From Haladaptatus pallidirubidus (GTDB lineage: Archaea > Halobacteriota > Halobacteria > Halobacteriales > Haladaptataceae): a stretch of 64,000 nt of DNA. A program made the position numbers and the translations under genes. Shown in pieces: positions 51,570 through 60,903 of the stretch. The notes under the pieces are model-generated. The model did no database searches. It had not been told where the DNA came from and worked only from the letters and a program-made list of their open reading frames with translations. Within the stretch, counting starts at the first letter, position 1, and each line of letters opens with the position of its first letter. Location of the stretch: the NCBI RefSeq assembly GCF_020700235.1, contig NZ_CP085301.1, positions 3,534,001 to 3,598,000 of the forward strand. The letters are read 5' to 3'.

Positions 51570-53037
51570 TACTCCACCGCAAACGGAGCAAGTTCATAAC
51601 CCTTCCGAACCACCCGTTCCTATGTTTCCTGTGTTTCGTGAGAAACGGCTGTGTCTGACGGATAGCGTCCGTAATCCCGTTCTTCGGTCGTTTCGTAGTC
51701 GTTGGACGTTCATCGGTTGTCGGGTAAATCATCGCCAAACCACCCGTTCCGCTGAGTCTTCTGTTTCTTTTGACGTGGATACTTAAAAACCACCCCCACC
51801 CCTCTGTTCCGCTGTATCCGCGAGAAGGGGACAAGTGGGGATGTGACGGGAGGCTCTAGAACAGGAAGGTTCAAGTCAATATCACCACAACCATAACCGC
51901 AAACTAGACAAAATAGACTATTTCATTGATATCGACTATGGATAATTCTCGATTTGAGATAGCCATCTCACCCCCACCCCTCGTTCGAGCGAGAAAACAG
52001 CGGAACAGAGGGGTGGGGGTATTTATAAATCGAACGTTTCAAAGGAAACAGAAGACGTATTGGTATCTCCCGTTCCACCCTACGTCTATAGAGAACAACG
52101 GAACGACGGGGTAGGTGAAAACTGCCGTGAAAGCAGATAACGGTGGAAGCCAGTGAAAATGGAGTCCCCAAAGACAGCGGAACGACGGTGTGTGTTGTGT
52201 GAGAAACAGTGTCTCATCTTCGAACCCCGTGAAGCATAAATGGAGAAAGCCAACATTGGTGGAGCTAACATTGACACACCTTCCGTACTCCGCTTTGAAC
52301 GTATTCCATACCCCGTTTTAACGCGTTCCATACTCCGCTTTAATTACGTTCGACAGCGCATTCGCCCCATCTCCGCGCTTTTCACACCCTCGTTCTATAT
52401 TATCACATCTTTATTCTACTACGTTCTATTCCATTTCCCTATCATCGCGCCTTCACCTCCCATATATAATTTTAGCAACAATTATATTACATTACACCCC
52501 ACTCCTCTACTCGGGTGCATTCTATCAAAACAGCAGGAATGTGTGTGTAAATTCTTCGAGCGAGCGGGAGACTTCGGTTTATCGGGAGGAGAACAGCGGA
52601 ACGACGGGGTATTGCGTCGGTTCCTTCACGGCGTAGAACTGGTTCGTAGTTTCGATTTCGAGACGGCCGAAAGCAACGGCTAGAGCGGACAAACGACGGA
52701 ATCGGCAGTTCGACGGATGAAAGACGGTAAAAGAACAAAAAACAGAGGAACGACGGGGTCTGTCGGAAATAATGCGAGGGAAACGAACGTGGGGGGGATA
52801 ATACGAACTCAAAGCGGCGGAGCGGTGGAAGAACCTATTTTGAAAACACCGTGTCGAAAGTTACAAGCCCAAAGACAGCGGAACGACGGGGTAGAATTCG
52901 AAGTACTGTGTAACTTGGCGAGTAATTGTTGGGATATAATCCAGCCGGCAATCCGTCAGACACAGCGGAACGGCGGGGTTCGGTATTGCGCCGCGTTCGA
53001 CGTCAGATAAACAGTGGATTCGAACGACGTTCGGGAG
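51570..53037. other. replication origin with ORB cluster
   Basis: This gene-free 1.4-kb region starts at the orc1/cdc6 start. Plus-strand copies of ACAGCGGAACGACGGGGT lie near 52593, 52742, 52875 and 52962 (variants), and related copies at 52094 and 52174. Inverted copies (CACCCGTTCC or CACCCCTCTGTTCCGCTGT type) lie near 51611, 51740 and 51789. A face-to-face pair sits at 51970-52020. An AT-rich segment at about 52455-52500, ATATATAATTTTAGCAAC followed by TATATTACATT, is the likely unwinding element. Origin function is inferred from this layout, which is the one seen in other haloarchaea. Confidence 0.88.
52281..52348 (+). repeat. three 22-23-bp direct repeats in the origin
   Basis: Copies at 52281-52303, 52304-52325 and 52326-52348 share the form TTCC(A/G)TAC(T/C)CCG(C/T)TTT followed by A-rich and CG. 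They stand directly before the AT-rich zone and differ from the ORB motif. They may be extra initiator or accessory protein sites. Confidence 0.7.
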
Positions 53038-54468
53038 TTAGAGGATGATGCTCTTTTTCCGCACCATCTCCTCGATGGTCAGGTGAAGTCCCTGCCGACC
53101 GATGCCAGAACCTTTGTTTCCGCCGAACGGAATGTCGCCAAGTCCGTGGCTCGGCGCGCCGTTGATTCTTACCGCTCCGGCGTCGAGCTTGTCGGCCATT
53201 CTCCGCGCGCGGTCGTAATCGTTCGTGAACACCGCGGCGTCGAGCGCCAAGTTGCCGCCGTTCGAGATGTCGAGGGCTTCCTCTTCCGTCTCGAAAGTGG
53301 TGACCGCCGCGAGGGGACCGAACTGCTCTTCGTGGATGACTCGGGCGTCGTGGGGAACGTTCGCCAACAGGGTCGGCTCGAAGAACTGGCCGTCGCGGTC
53401 GCCGCCGCGAATCAGGTCGGCACCTTTCTCCACCGCATCCTCGACGAGTTCTTCGACCCAGTCGGCCTGATCTTCGCTGATGAGCGGCCCCATCTGCGTT
53501 TCCTCGTCGAAGAGATCGCCGATGACCCAATTATCGATTTCCCCCTCTAGTCGTTCGACCACTTCGTCGTGAACATCCTCGTGTGCGACGACTCGACTCA
53601 CAGCCGAGCACCGCTGTCCGGCGTACTTGAACGACCCCTTGGCGCAGGCTCCGGCCACATCGGAGAGGTCGGCATCCGGGAAGATGACGGCGGGTGCGTT
53701 TCCTCCCAGCTCCATGTGTAAGTTGACCATGCCGCTCTTTCGCGCGACGTGCTTCCCTGCCGGACTGGAACCGGTCATCGTTATCATGTTTATACGGTCG
53801 TCGCCGACGAGCAGGTCGCCGATTTCGCTCGCACTGCCGGGCGTGAAGTTGAACGCGCCGTCCGGAATATCCACTTCGGAGATTATCTCGGCGAGAATCG
53901 CCGCACTCACCGGCGTCTTGCTTGCGGGTTTGAGGATGACGCAGTTACCCGCTGCAAGTGCGGGGGCGACCTCTAACGCCGTCGTTGCGAGGGGATAGTT
54001 GTAGGGTGTGATGGCCAAGATGGTACCAATCGGTTCAGGTTTGATGATGGCTTCCCAGCCTTCGTGTCCGTCCGTCGTTCCTTCGCGGAACTCGCCGCGG
54101 AGGTCATGGGCTTCCTCGGCGGCCCGACGGAAGCGTTCAGCGGCGCTCTCAACTTCGCCGCGCGCGCTCGAAATAGGCTTGCCTGCCTCACGAACGATAA
54201 CCTCCGCCAACTCCTCTTTCCGTTCGAGGAGGCCGTCCGCGATGGTTTCCATCCACCCCGCGCGCTGAGGGATGTTCGTCTCGCGCATTTCCGCTTCAGC
54301 GCGCTGGGAGGCCGCAAGTGCCCTGTCGGCCTGTTCGGCGTCAGCGGCGGCGACTTCAGCGAAGATACCATCGTCCGCGAGGTCGGTTACCTCAAGCACG
54401 TCGTCGGCATCCAGCCACTCGCCATCGATGAACAACTGCTCTCGGCGATGGAGACGTTTCTGTGTCAT
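53038..54468 (-). CDS. aldehyde dehydrogenase
   Basis: 476 residues. Start MTQKRLHRREQLFIDGEWLDADDVLEV. Catalytic Cys in YAGQRCSAVSR; general base Glu in MELGGNAP; GSSPAGKHVARKSG is the NAD-binding loop. End GDIPFGGNKGSGIGRQG is normal. It oxidises an aldehyde to an acid with NAD(P)+; glyceraldehyde-3-phosphate- or succinate-semialdehyde-like relatives exist, and the true substrate is unknown. Its 3' end lies next to the origin. Confidence 0.92.
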   Translation of the reverse strand: MTQKRLHRREQLFIDGEWLDADDVLEVTDLADDGIFAEVAAADAEQADRALAASQRAEAEMRETNIPQRAGWMETIADGLLERKEELAEVIVREAGKPISSARGEVESAAERFRRAAEEAHDLRGEFREGTTDGHEGWEAIIKPEPIGTILAITPYNYPLATTALEVAPALAAGNCVILKPASKTPVSAAILAEIISEVDIPDGAFNFTPGSASEIGDLLVGDDRINMITMTGSSPAGKHVARKSGMVNLHMELGGNAPAVIFPDADLSDVAGACAKGSFKYAGQRCSAVSRVVAHEDVHDEVVERLEGEIDNWVIGDLFDEETQMGPLISEDQADWVEELVEDAVEKGADLIRGGDRDGQFFEPTLLANVPHDARVIHEEQFGPLAAVTTFETEEEALDISNGGNLALDAAVFTNDYDRARRMADKLDAGAVRINGAPSHGLGDIPFGGNKGSGIGRQGLHLTIEEMVRKKSIIL

Positions 54469-54761
54469 AGCTATCCCTTAGCACTCCGTCGGTAAATTAT
54501 TTACTCACAACTGGATTAATGACTTCCGTTACTTCCGACTCTTTTCATGAAAAATGCTACCGTGTAGCGTTCGATATCGCATACCTCGAACCGGCATTCG
54601 AATACATGCCGTTTGAACGTACTTCGAGGAGAAATTCGCACCGTAGACGTATTCCTGTACCGGCCGGTGGTGTGCTATGAACCCCGTCCGCGAATTATTC
54701 CTCGTGATAATTCCGTTGAAACACTTATGCCATCTCACTCGAACGATATACCAACTATCGT

Positions 54762-55565
54762 ATGGTTTCGAAGGGCTTCTTTCGGGGGTCTCGGGAACTG
54801 GTTGAGCGAAGCGATGGCCGACATCGGTTTTTCCAGCACCGGGGCGAACGCTGTCTCAGCGCACTCGTTACGGCAGGCCGTGGCGTTGCTGGACTCCAAT
54901 CGTCGCCTCCCGAGCGAAAAATCGAGTATTTCGACGTGTTGAGCCAAATCAACGACCACTACTTCGAAGCGCGGTCGTTCGAAAACAACGTGAAGGGGAG
55001 ATTTTATCGTTACAATGATGAGACGGAACGGCGGTTTCGTTCGTCGGTCACAGAGGAACTATCCCGGTCGGTCGAACTACTTCACCGACTGCTGATAGCT
55101 CACGATGCACTTCTTGAGTCGGGTGGCGATACCGGCCAGCGCGAATCAGTCGATCGGTTGGGTTCGACCAATCAATCGAGTTCAGTTAATCAGTGCGAGC
55201 CGGTCAACCAACGTGATTCTGCCACCCGCTGCGACTCTACTGGAACCACCCGTCGAAAGCAGGTAGCGACGGTTTCGAGGTACACGGGAAGCGCAGTTCG
55301 CGGCGGTTGGTATCCCGTCATTCAATCGTATGACCGCTCCCTCAATCCCGGCGAACGAATCGCGGAAGGAAACCGACGACGACGCCAACGACTGTTCGGC
55401 CAACAAGATATTCCGGGAGTCAAGCAACTACTCGACACACCGCTGTTCGAGCAGATAACGGACGACGACATCGTTCGCCTTCGAGAACTAGACCGTTTCG
55501 TACCGACGGAAGGACGAATCGTTACTCGGTTGAACAACCGCCAACCGTGGCTTCTGGCCGATTGA
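54762..55565 (+). CDS. hypothetical protein of uncertain frame
   Basis: 267 residues, no recognised domain. The N-terminal 60 residues are Arg-rich and less convincing. The middle (YFDVLSQINDHYFEARSFENNVKGRFYRY, RSVELLHRLLIAHDALLE) looks helical. A Ser/Asn/Gln repeat-like linker (SVNQCEPVNQRDSATRCDS) leads into the C-terminal RLFGQQDIPGVKQLLDTPLF and ITDDDIVRLRELDRFVPTEGR. An alternative open frame exists over the first 180 bases, so a start downstream of 54762 is possible. Next gene, on the other strand, is the DUF7504-like protein, 43 bases away, convergent. Confidence 0.5.
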   Translation: MVSKGFFRGSRELVERSDGRHRFFQHRGERCLSALVTAGRGVAGLQSSPPERKIEYFDVLSQINDHYFEARSFENNVKGRFYRYNDETERRFRSSVTEELSRSVELLHRLLIAHDALLESGGDTGQRESVDRLGSTNQSSSVNQCEPVNQRDSATRCDSTGTTRRKQVATVSRYTGSAVRGGWYPVIQSYDRSLNPGERIAEGNRRRRQRLFGQQDIPGVKQLLDTPLFEQITDDDIVRLRELDRFVPTEGRIVTRLNNRQPWLLAD

Positions 55566-55607
55566 TATCGATAGCGTACTGAACAAATTTCAAATCCGAA
55601 TCCGAAT

Positions 55608-56345
55608 TCAGAGCGACAGCCAATCCGTCGTCACGTCTTGTCGCACCAACTGCCATCTGTGTACCGGCTCTCCGCCGGTCGTCCGAACCTCGACAACGGC
55701 GTCGAAAACCGGCGCGAGCATGATTGCAGTGGTCGAATCCATCTCGGTCGGAAGATGAAAGTGAGCCATTCCGTTGACGTTTCGGACGCGTGCGGTCAAA
55801 ATGTGTAAGAATCGGAACACTGCTTCGTGGTTGTACTCTTCTAAGAGCGGGACGAGCGAGTCGAAACACATCCGCAGTTCACCCGATTGTAAGCCGCCGC
55901 TCTCTCGCTCGAACTCGTCGATGGCCTCGGAAATCGTGATTCCGAGGCGGGCGAGACTTCCACTTGTGAGGACGGTCGTTTCCGACTTGTCATCGGAGCC
56001 GTGTCCGATGTCGTGGCTGGCACCGTCGTGATTGGTGTTCGCCACCGTGGCGCTTCGCGTGTGCGTCGCTCGCTCGATGATTTTTACGTTTCCGTCGTTC
56101 GAACCGAGGCTCACTCTGTTGCATGCTTCGTGTGCGTGACTGTTTGCGCCGTCGGTTTTGACGAACAATCGATATCGCGGCTCCGTCTTGGATTCCCCGA
56201 GAAATCGCTCGCAAGCTTTTCCCATCGTTGGCTGTGGTCCAACGAGGAGTAGTCCGCTTCCACGGCGCTTGAGTCCCGCCAGTGTTCGAGTGAAGATGGC
56301 CGCCGTTTCCGACGAATGGGCACTGTTTTCGCCACGATTCTGCAT
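55608..56345 (-). CDS. DUF7504-like protein, paralogue without HalOD1
   Basis: 245 residues. Residues 1-60 keep the DUF7504 start: TRTLAGLKRRGSGLLLVGPQPTMGKACERFLG, with a broken P-loop (PQPTMGKA). The C-terminal part shares SGELRMCFDSLVPLLEEY and HRWQLVRQDVTTDWLSL with the 15.7-16.7 kb gene. It has no HalOD1 domain, so it is the shorter form. The middle (TVANTNHDGASHDIGHGSDD) is a His-rich linker. Likely a signalling or scaffold protein related to the CHAT locus; function unproven. Confidence 0.7.
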   Translation of the reverse strand: MQNRGENSAHSSETAAIFTRTLAGLKRRGSGLLLVGPQPTMGKACERFLGESKTEPRYRLFVKTDGANSHAHEACNRVSLGSNDGNVKIIERATHTRSATVANTNHDGASHDIGHGSDDKSETTVLTSGSLARLGITISEAIDEFERESGGLQSGELRMCFDSLVPLLEEYNHEAVFRFLHILTARVRNVNGMAHFHLPTEMDSTTAIMLAPVFDAVVEVRTTGGEPVHRWQLVRQDVTTDWLSL

Positions 56346-56460
56346 TGTTTCACAAATATATCACACTGTATAATAAGTTTTCGGGTAGCCGTGTCGTGAC
56401 TATCGGCAAACACGGCAGTGTCTGTAGCTGTTTTCACTATCAGATGCGTAGACGGGGACG

Positions 56461-57546
56461 ATGGCTGACGACCTATTCAGTAACATTTCGTTTCGGGAGA
56501 GTACGGCACGAAATCGCGTGATGGTGTCTCCAATGTGTCAGTACTCCTGCACGGAAGACGGACTGGCGACGGATTGGCATCGGGTTCACCTCGGAAGTCG
56601 TGCGACCGGCGGCGCAGGAATCGTCATGACGGAGGCTACGGCGGTCGAGCCTCGTGGCCGTATTTCGCCGAACGACCTCGGTATCTGGAGCGATGAACAC
56701 GCGGACGCGCTCGAACCTGTCGCGCGATTCATCCGAGAACGGGGTTCGGTTCCGGCGATTCAGCTCGCGCACGCGGGAAGAAAAGCGAGCAAATCCCGGC
56801 CGTGGGAAGGAAGTACGCCGCTCCAACCGGACGAAGGCGGCTGGGAGACTGTCGCACCGAGCGCCGACACGTGGCCCTACGACGCCGAACCGCCTGAGAT
56901 TCGCGAGATGACGAAAGATGACATCGGAACCGTCGTGGACGCCTTCGCAACCGCGGCGGAGTACTCCCTCGACGCCGGGTTCGAAATCGCGGAAGTTCAC
57001 GCCGCCCACGGCTATCTGCTCCACGAATTTCTCTCACCGGTTGCGAACCACCGCGAGGACGAGTACGGTGGACGTTTCGAAAACCGAATCCGTATCGTCC
57101 GCGAGGTGACCGAAACCGTTCGAGAAATCTGGCCGGACGACAAACCCGTGTTTGTCCGCATTTCCGCAACCGATTGGCTTCCGGAGCGAGACTCGTGGAC
57201 AGTCTCCGATTCGGTTCGACTCGCGGATCGACTGTCCGACGTGGCAGACCTCATTGACGTGAGTGCTGGCGGTCTGCATCCCGACCAACGAATTCCGAGT
57301 TCTGGGCCGAACTATCAAGTTCCGTACGCCGAGCGAATCCGCGAGCAGACCGACCTCCCAGTCGGGGCAGTTGGCGGGATCTCCGAACCGGCACAGGCCG
57401 ACGCCCTCATTCGGAACGAGCGCGCCGACCTCGCCATCGTCGGCCGCGAGCATCTCCGCGACCCGTACTTTACGCTCCACGCCGCGGAGGCGCTCGGGGC
57501 AGAAGACCGAATCGAGTGGCCACAGCAGTATCGACGGGCGGTGTGA
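56461..57546 (+). CDS. NADH:flavin oxidoreductase (OYE, YqjM-like)
   Basis: 361 residues, TIM barrel. VMVSPMCQYSCTEDGLATDWH is the FMN loop with the Cys that tunes FMN in the YqjM group; QLAHAGRKAS, AEVHAAHGYLLHEFLSP (His pair for substrate) and DEYGGRFENRIRIVREV are standard. ADLAIVGREHLRDPYFTLHAAEALG closes the flavin site. It reduces activated double bonds with NAD(P)H. Cytoplasmic; single gene. Confidence 0.92.
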   Translation: MADDLFSNISFRESTARNRVMVSPMCQYSCTEDGLATDWHRVHLGSRATGGAGIVMTEATAVEPRGRISPNDLGIWSDEHADALEPVARFIRERGSVPAIQLAHAGRKASKSRPWEGSTPLQPDEGGWETVAPSADTWPYDAEPPEIREMTKDDIGTVVDAFATAAEYSLDAGFEIAEVHAAHGYLLHEFLSPVANHREDEYGGRFENRIRIVREVTETVREIWPDDKPVFVRISATDWLPERDSWTVSDSVRLADRLSDVADLIDVSAGGLHPDQRIPSSGPNYQVPYAERIREQTDLPVGAVGGISEPAQADALIRNERADLAIVGREHLRDPYFTLHAAEALGAEDRIEWPQQYRRAV

Positions 57547-57645
57547 GCGACTGTCCGATGTAACTTTGCTTTAACCGCTCCAACCTATCAGCTACTCACC
57601 GCCGTCTGTCTTCTCGACCACTATTCGTCCGATTTCTCTCGACCA

Positions 57646-58134
57646 CTATTCGTTCCGATTTCGTTCGTTTTCGCGGAGGTCGTCGTCGCGGGCGTTGTAC
57701 TGTTCGCCGAAGGTTTCGGTCATGTCGCGCTCCTCCTCCCACGCGACATAGTAGTCGGAAAGAACGCCAGCGACAGTCTCGCCCAACTCGTCCAGTTCCT
57801 CGTTGATTTCGGACACTCGCGACCACGAGTCGAGCAACGGGTGCTGTCCTTCCCAGTTTTCCCCGATTTCTGGCGATTCGTATCTCACTTCCGTCGCCTC
57901 CTCGTCCCAAAAGAAATCGAGTTCGGTCAGCAAATCGAGGTCGAGGAGGACGCGATACGAATCGGCAGAAAGCGACGTTTCCGCCGCCCACTCGCCGAAC
58001 CCCTCCTCCCACGCGTTTTCCTCACCATCGAGATACGCCTGCAGATCGCCGCGTTTCTCCCCGTCGGGTTCGTACTGATCTTCGCGTTCCCCGTCGATAA
58101 TCGGTGGGTCGGGTGTGCTCACGTCCAGACTCAT
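57646..58134 (-). CDS. acidic hypothetical protein
   Basis: 162 residues, very acidic, no Cys. Conserved-looking blocks: KRGDLQAYLDGEENAWEEGFGEWAAETSL, YRVLLDLDLLTELDFFWDEEATEVRYESPEIGENW. Helical and soluble, single domain. It looks like a haloarchaeal-only family. No motif for an enzyme or DNA binding. Not in an obvious operon. Confidence 0.65.
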   Translation of the reverse strand: MSLDVSTPDPPIIDGEREDQYEPDGEKRGDLQAYLDGEENAWEEGFGEWAAETSLSADSYRVLLDLDLLTELDFFWDEEATEVRYESPEIGENWEGQHPLLDSWSRVSEINEELDELGETVAGVLSDYYVAWEEERDMTETFGEQYNARDDDLRENERNRNE

Positions 58135-58328
58135 ACACGGAGAGACGCGGTTCAGAACGATAAACTATACATGCCGGTGCGGATTCCGAACGACGATCTT
58201 CTCACGGTCGCCAACTCTGCAACTGTAACTGTGGGTTTAAGTCACCGGCATACCGACATTCACCGACTCCATGACCGTATCGGGCGCCGTGAACGAACGT
58301 CGATATCACCTCGGTACCGCCGAATAGA

Positions 58329-58676
58329 ATGGCGGAGGACAGCGAGGTACGGGAAATCGCCGCGCTCCTCGAAGACGAATACGCCCATGCAATCCTCATC
58401 TACACGAGCGAAAACGCCATGTCTGCACCCGAACTGAGCGACGCGTGTGAGGCGTCCGTTTCGACCATCTATCGCCGTATCGAACGCCTTCAGGAACACG
58501 AGCTACTCGACGAACAACTCCAGTTAGACCGAGACGGACATCATTACAAAACGTACACTGCCCGGCTTGAGCGAATCGAAATCGAACTTCGTGAGGGAAA
58601 ATTCGAAATCGAAGTAACCTATCGTCCGGCGGACGCCGCCGACCGATTCACCGATCTGTTCGAGGGGTTGCGATAG
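58329..58676 (+). CDS. ArsR-like winged-helix regulator
   Basis: 115 residues. Residues 1-70 are a wHTH: EIAALLEDEYAHAILIYTSENAMSAPELSDACEASVSTIYRRIERLQEHELLDEQL, with the recognition helix SVSTIYRRIERL. The last 45 residues are a beta strand pair with charged turns. It precedes the next two small membrane genes by one base, so it is the regulator of this unit and may sense stress or membrane state. Confidence 0.85.
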   Translation: MAEDSEVREIAALLEDEYAHAILIYTSENAMSAPELSDACEASVSTIYRRIERLQEHELLDEQLQLDRDGHHYKTYTARLERIEIELREGKFEIEVTYRPADAADRFTDLFEGLR

Positions 58677-58677
58677 A

Positions 58678-59061
58678 ATGGACGCTCGCATCCTCCTTCA
58701 GCAATCCACGAATGGGATCGGTGGGTCGCCGCTCGTCATCGTCCTCGCACTTCTCGGGCTGTTTGTCACCGTCGCCCTGTCGCTCGTCGTCGCGTATCTG
58801 GTCGTTCGCGGTTACCGGCGGAACCGAAATCGAGCGCGATTGTTTCTCGCAGCCGGGTTGATTCTGCTCACGACGGGGCCGATTTTGATTCAATTGGTAC
58901 TGACGAATTTCATGGCTGTTCCGGCTGTCGTCCGTTCCGCGGCCGCCAACGCGAGTAAGCTACTCGGGCTGGGCGCGATGCTGTACGCGATTTACGGCGT
59001 CTCGAATCCACGAACGAACACGAAAACGGGTGACGCCGGCGGCTCACGGGTGAGAAGATGA
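58678..59061 (+). CDS. small membrane protein 1 (DUF7521-like)
   Basis: 127 residues. Three helices: PLVIVLALLGLFVTVALSLVVAYLVV, RLFLAAGLILLTTGPILIQLVL and ASKLLGLGAMLYAIYGV. The motif VRGYRRNRNRARLFLAAGLILL is shared with the next gene, so the two are paralogues. The family matches my memory of DUF7521, usually beside a wHTH gene. Part of a three-gene operon; overlaps the next start by ATGA. Confidence 0.75.
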   Translation: MDARILLQQSTNGIGGSPLVIVLALLGLFVTVALSLVVAYLVVRGYRRNRNRARLFLAAGLILLTTGPILIQLVLTNFMAVPAVVRSAAANASKLLGLGAMLYAIYGVSNPRTNTKTGDAGGSRVRR

Positions 59062-59369
59062 CGTGGACGATGCTCCAACTCCCGAATACAACACCGGACA
59101 CCGAAGGGCTAATCTTCGTCTTTGCGGCGGTGACCGCCATCGTCGGTCTGTTCGTCGCGTACCAAGCCTTTCGCGGCTACCGACGCAACGAAAGTCGTCC
59201 CATGCTGTATCTCGCGCTCGGGGTAATTTTCCTCACTACCGTACCCGTTATCGTCGATTCTGCTCTGTCGGGCTTGACGGAAGCGACCGATGCGGGGATT
59301 TTGCTCGCGGTTACTTTAGCCCATCTCGTCGGTGTCAGCTCGATTCTGTACGCGATCATGAGAGCATGA
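59058..59369 (+). CDS. small membrane protein 2 (DUF7521-like)
   Basis: 103 residues, three helices, with FRGYRRNESRPMLYLALGVIFLTTVPVIVDS matching the preceding paralogue. It lacks that protein's polar C-terminal tail and ends SSILYAIMRA. ATG overlaps the TGA of the first paralogue. Its end overlaps the convergent sensor-domain gene by 14 bases. Confidence 0.75.
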   Translation: MTWTMLQLPNTTPDTEGLIFVFAAVTAIVGLFVAYQAFRGYRRNESRPMLYLALGVIFLTTVPVIVDSALSGLTEATDAGILLAVTLAHLVGVSSILYAIMRA

Positions 59370-60099
59370 TTCGTGCGTACCGACCCCAGATTCCTGCGAG
59401 GGCATTGAACAATTGCAGTGAAATCAGCAAGAGAACCATTCCGACAGCTGAAACGAACAGCGCGCCGAGAAGCGTCTCGACGCGCCACGAACCTAGCTGA
59501 AATGTTGTCGTCAGACCGACCAACAGGTTGTCCCACCCGAACAGAATATCGAGCGTAAACGCATCCGATGGAATCGGTCCGTAGGCCGAAACGGGTGCCT
59601 CTTCGTAGTACAACGGGGCCAGCAGAAAACTGCCGATCGTTGCCATCAGCGACGAGAGCAGGCCGAACACGACGGTTCCGTAAACGAACTCACTAAGCAG
59701 GTACGCGACTCCCTTCCACGTTCCACTGTTCGTTACGAGTCGCTTGCCTCGAATCCAGATCGTTTTCCCCGCTTTGTCGTCGAAGATACCTTCGAAATCT
59801 GCTTCAGACGACGGTATCTCGACTCCCAATAGCAGTCGAACGAGGATTCGTTCGAGTCCCGTGAATCCGACTACCAGTGCGAGACATAGAACGAGAATCG
59901 GAATGCCGACAACGATGATTACGAGGGGAAGTCCCGTCAACACCCCTGTCGTCAAAACGGTGAAGTAGAGAATCCCCAGCGGAAACATCGCTACGAGATA
60001 ACAGAGGTTTCGGTACGTCTGCCCTCTCGCCGGGGTACGGAGGAACCGAGCAACTGCTCCGTCGTAGGTACGCGACCGCGGTGATTGGTTAGTTGACAT
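59356..60099 (-). CDS. 'Sensor' domain membrane protein
   Basis: 247 residues with four to five helices: YLVAMFPLGILYFTVLTTGVLTGLPLVIIVVGIP (often called the Sensor domain of histidine-kinase-like proteins), YLLSEFVYGTVVFGLLSSLMATIGSFLLAPL and the last ALFVSAVGMVLLLISLQLFNAL. There is no kinase domain fused. It probably senses the membrane or a lipid signal and works with an unknown partner. Divergent from the halocyanin operon. Confidence 0.8.
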   Translation of the reverse strand: MSTNQSPRSRTYDGAVARFLRTPARGQTYRNLCYLVAMFPLGILYFTVLTTGVLTGLPLVIIVVGIPILVLCLALVVGFTGLERILVRLLLGVEIPSSEADFEGIFDDKAGKTIWIRGKRLVTNSGTWKGVAYLLSEFVYGTVVFGLLSSLMATIGSFLLAPLYYEEAPVSAYGPIPSDAFTLDILFGWDNLLVGLTTTFQLGSWRVETLLGALFVSAVGMVLLLISLQLFNALAGIWGRYARIMLS

Positions 60100-60297
60100 C
60101 GTTGTGCGTTTTGAAGCCGTTGAATCTTGCTATCTGTACTACACAGGCAGTGTTCTTAACCGATTGGATTCGGAAAACGGCCGGCCTTCTCACGATAGCG
60201 GAAAAAAGACGAGAGCAACTATATAAATATTTTGTACCGTTGCTGCGCTGGCGACTGTGCTGTCGGCATTATCGCTATTTCGCGCATCGAACCTTGT

Positions 60298-60903
60298 ATG
60301 GCTAAGCGAAACACCGCTGCCGAATGCGCGAGCAACAAACCGTCTGACTCCCGGCCCCTAACGAAGTCCGGCTCCCCCGAACGAACCGAAATCAACAACA
60401 CCCTACGCGAGAGGCGACAAGTCCTCCGCGCCGCCGCCGGTGTTATGTTCGCTGGCTTGCTTGCCGGTTGTACCGACGGTAGTAGCGGCGCCCAAGATAC
60501 GACTGGAGACGGTGAAACGAGCGCCGATGGCTGGCTATCTGAAACCGACAATTACGATTCGGTCGAGGATATGACCGGAAACGACCGCATCACCGTCGAA
60601 GTCGGTGTGAAGGGGAACAACGGTGCGAATGCATTCTCGCCCCCCGCAATCGAGGTGTCGCCCGGAACGACGATAACGTGGAAATGGGTCAACGGTTACC
60701 ACAACGTCGTGGCCACAGATGGTTCGTTCGACAGCGGACAACCGGAAGAAGGTACGACGTTCGAATACACCTTCGAAACGCCTGGAACGTCGCTCTACTA
60801 CTGTAAACCGCACGAATCGATGGGGATGAAAGGAGCCATCGTCGTCGCAAAGGACGGGAGCGAACCCGCTGACGAAACGACAAGTCGGACTGAATCGCGA
60901 TGA
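60298..60903 (+). CDS. halocyanin-type blue copper lipoprotein
   Basis: 201 residues from ATG 60298 (an earlier Met has no support). RRQVLRAAAGVMFAGLLAGC is a Tat/lipobox signal, Cys about residue 55. After an acidic linker comes the cupredoxin: VEVGVKGNNGANAFSPPAIEVSPGTTITWKWVNGYHNVVATDG with the first His, then YYCKPHESMGMKGAIVV with Cys, His and Met. It shuttles electrons at the outer membrane face. The stop overlaps the start of a membrane protein, likely its partner. Confidence 0.9.
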   Translation: MAKRNTAAECASNKPSDSRPLTKSGSPERTEINNTLRERRQVLRAAAGVMFAGLLAGCTDGSSGAQDTTGDGETSADGWLSETDNYDSVEDMTGNDRITVEVGVKGNNGANAFSPPAIEVSPGTTITWKWVNGYHNVVATDGSFDSGQPEEGTTFEYTFETPGTSLYYCKPHESMGMKGAIVVAKDGSEPADETTSRTESR

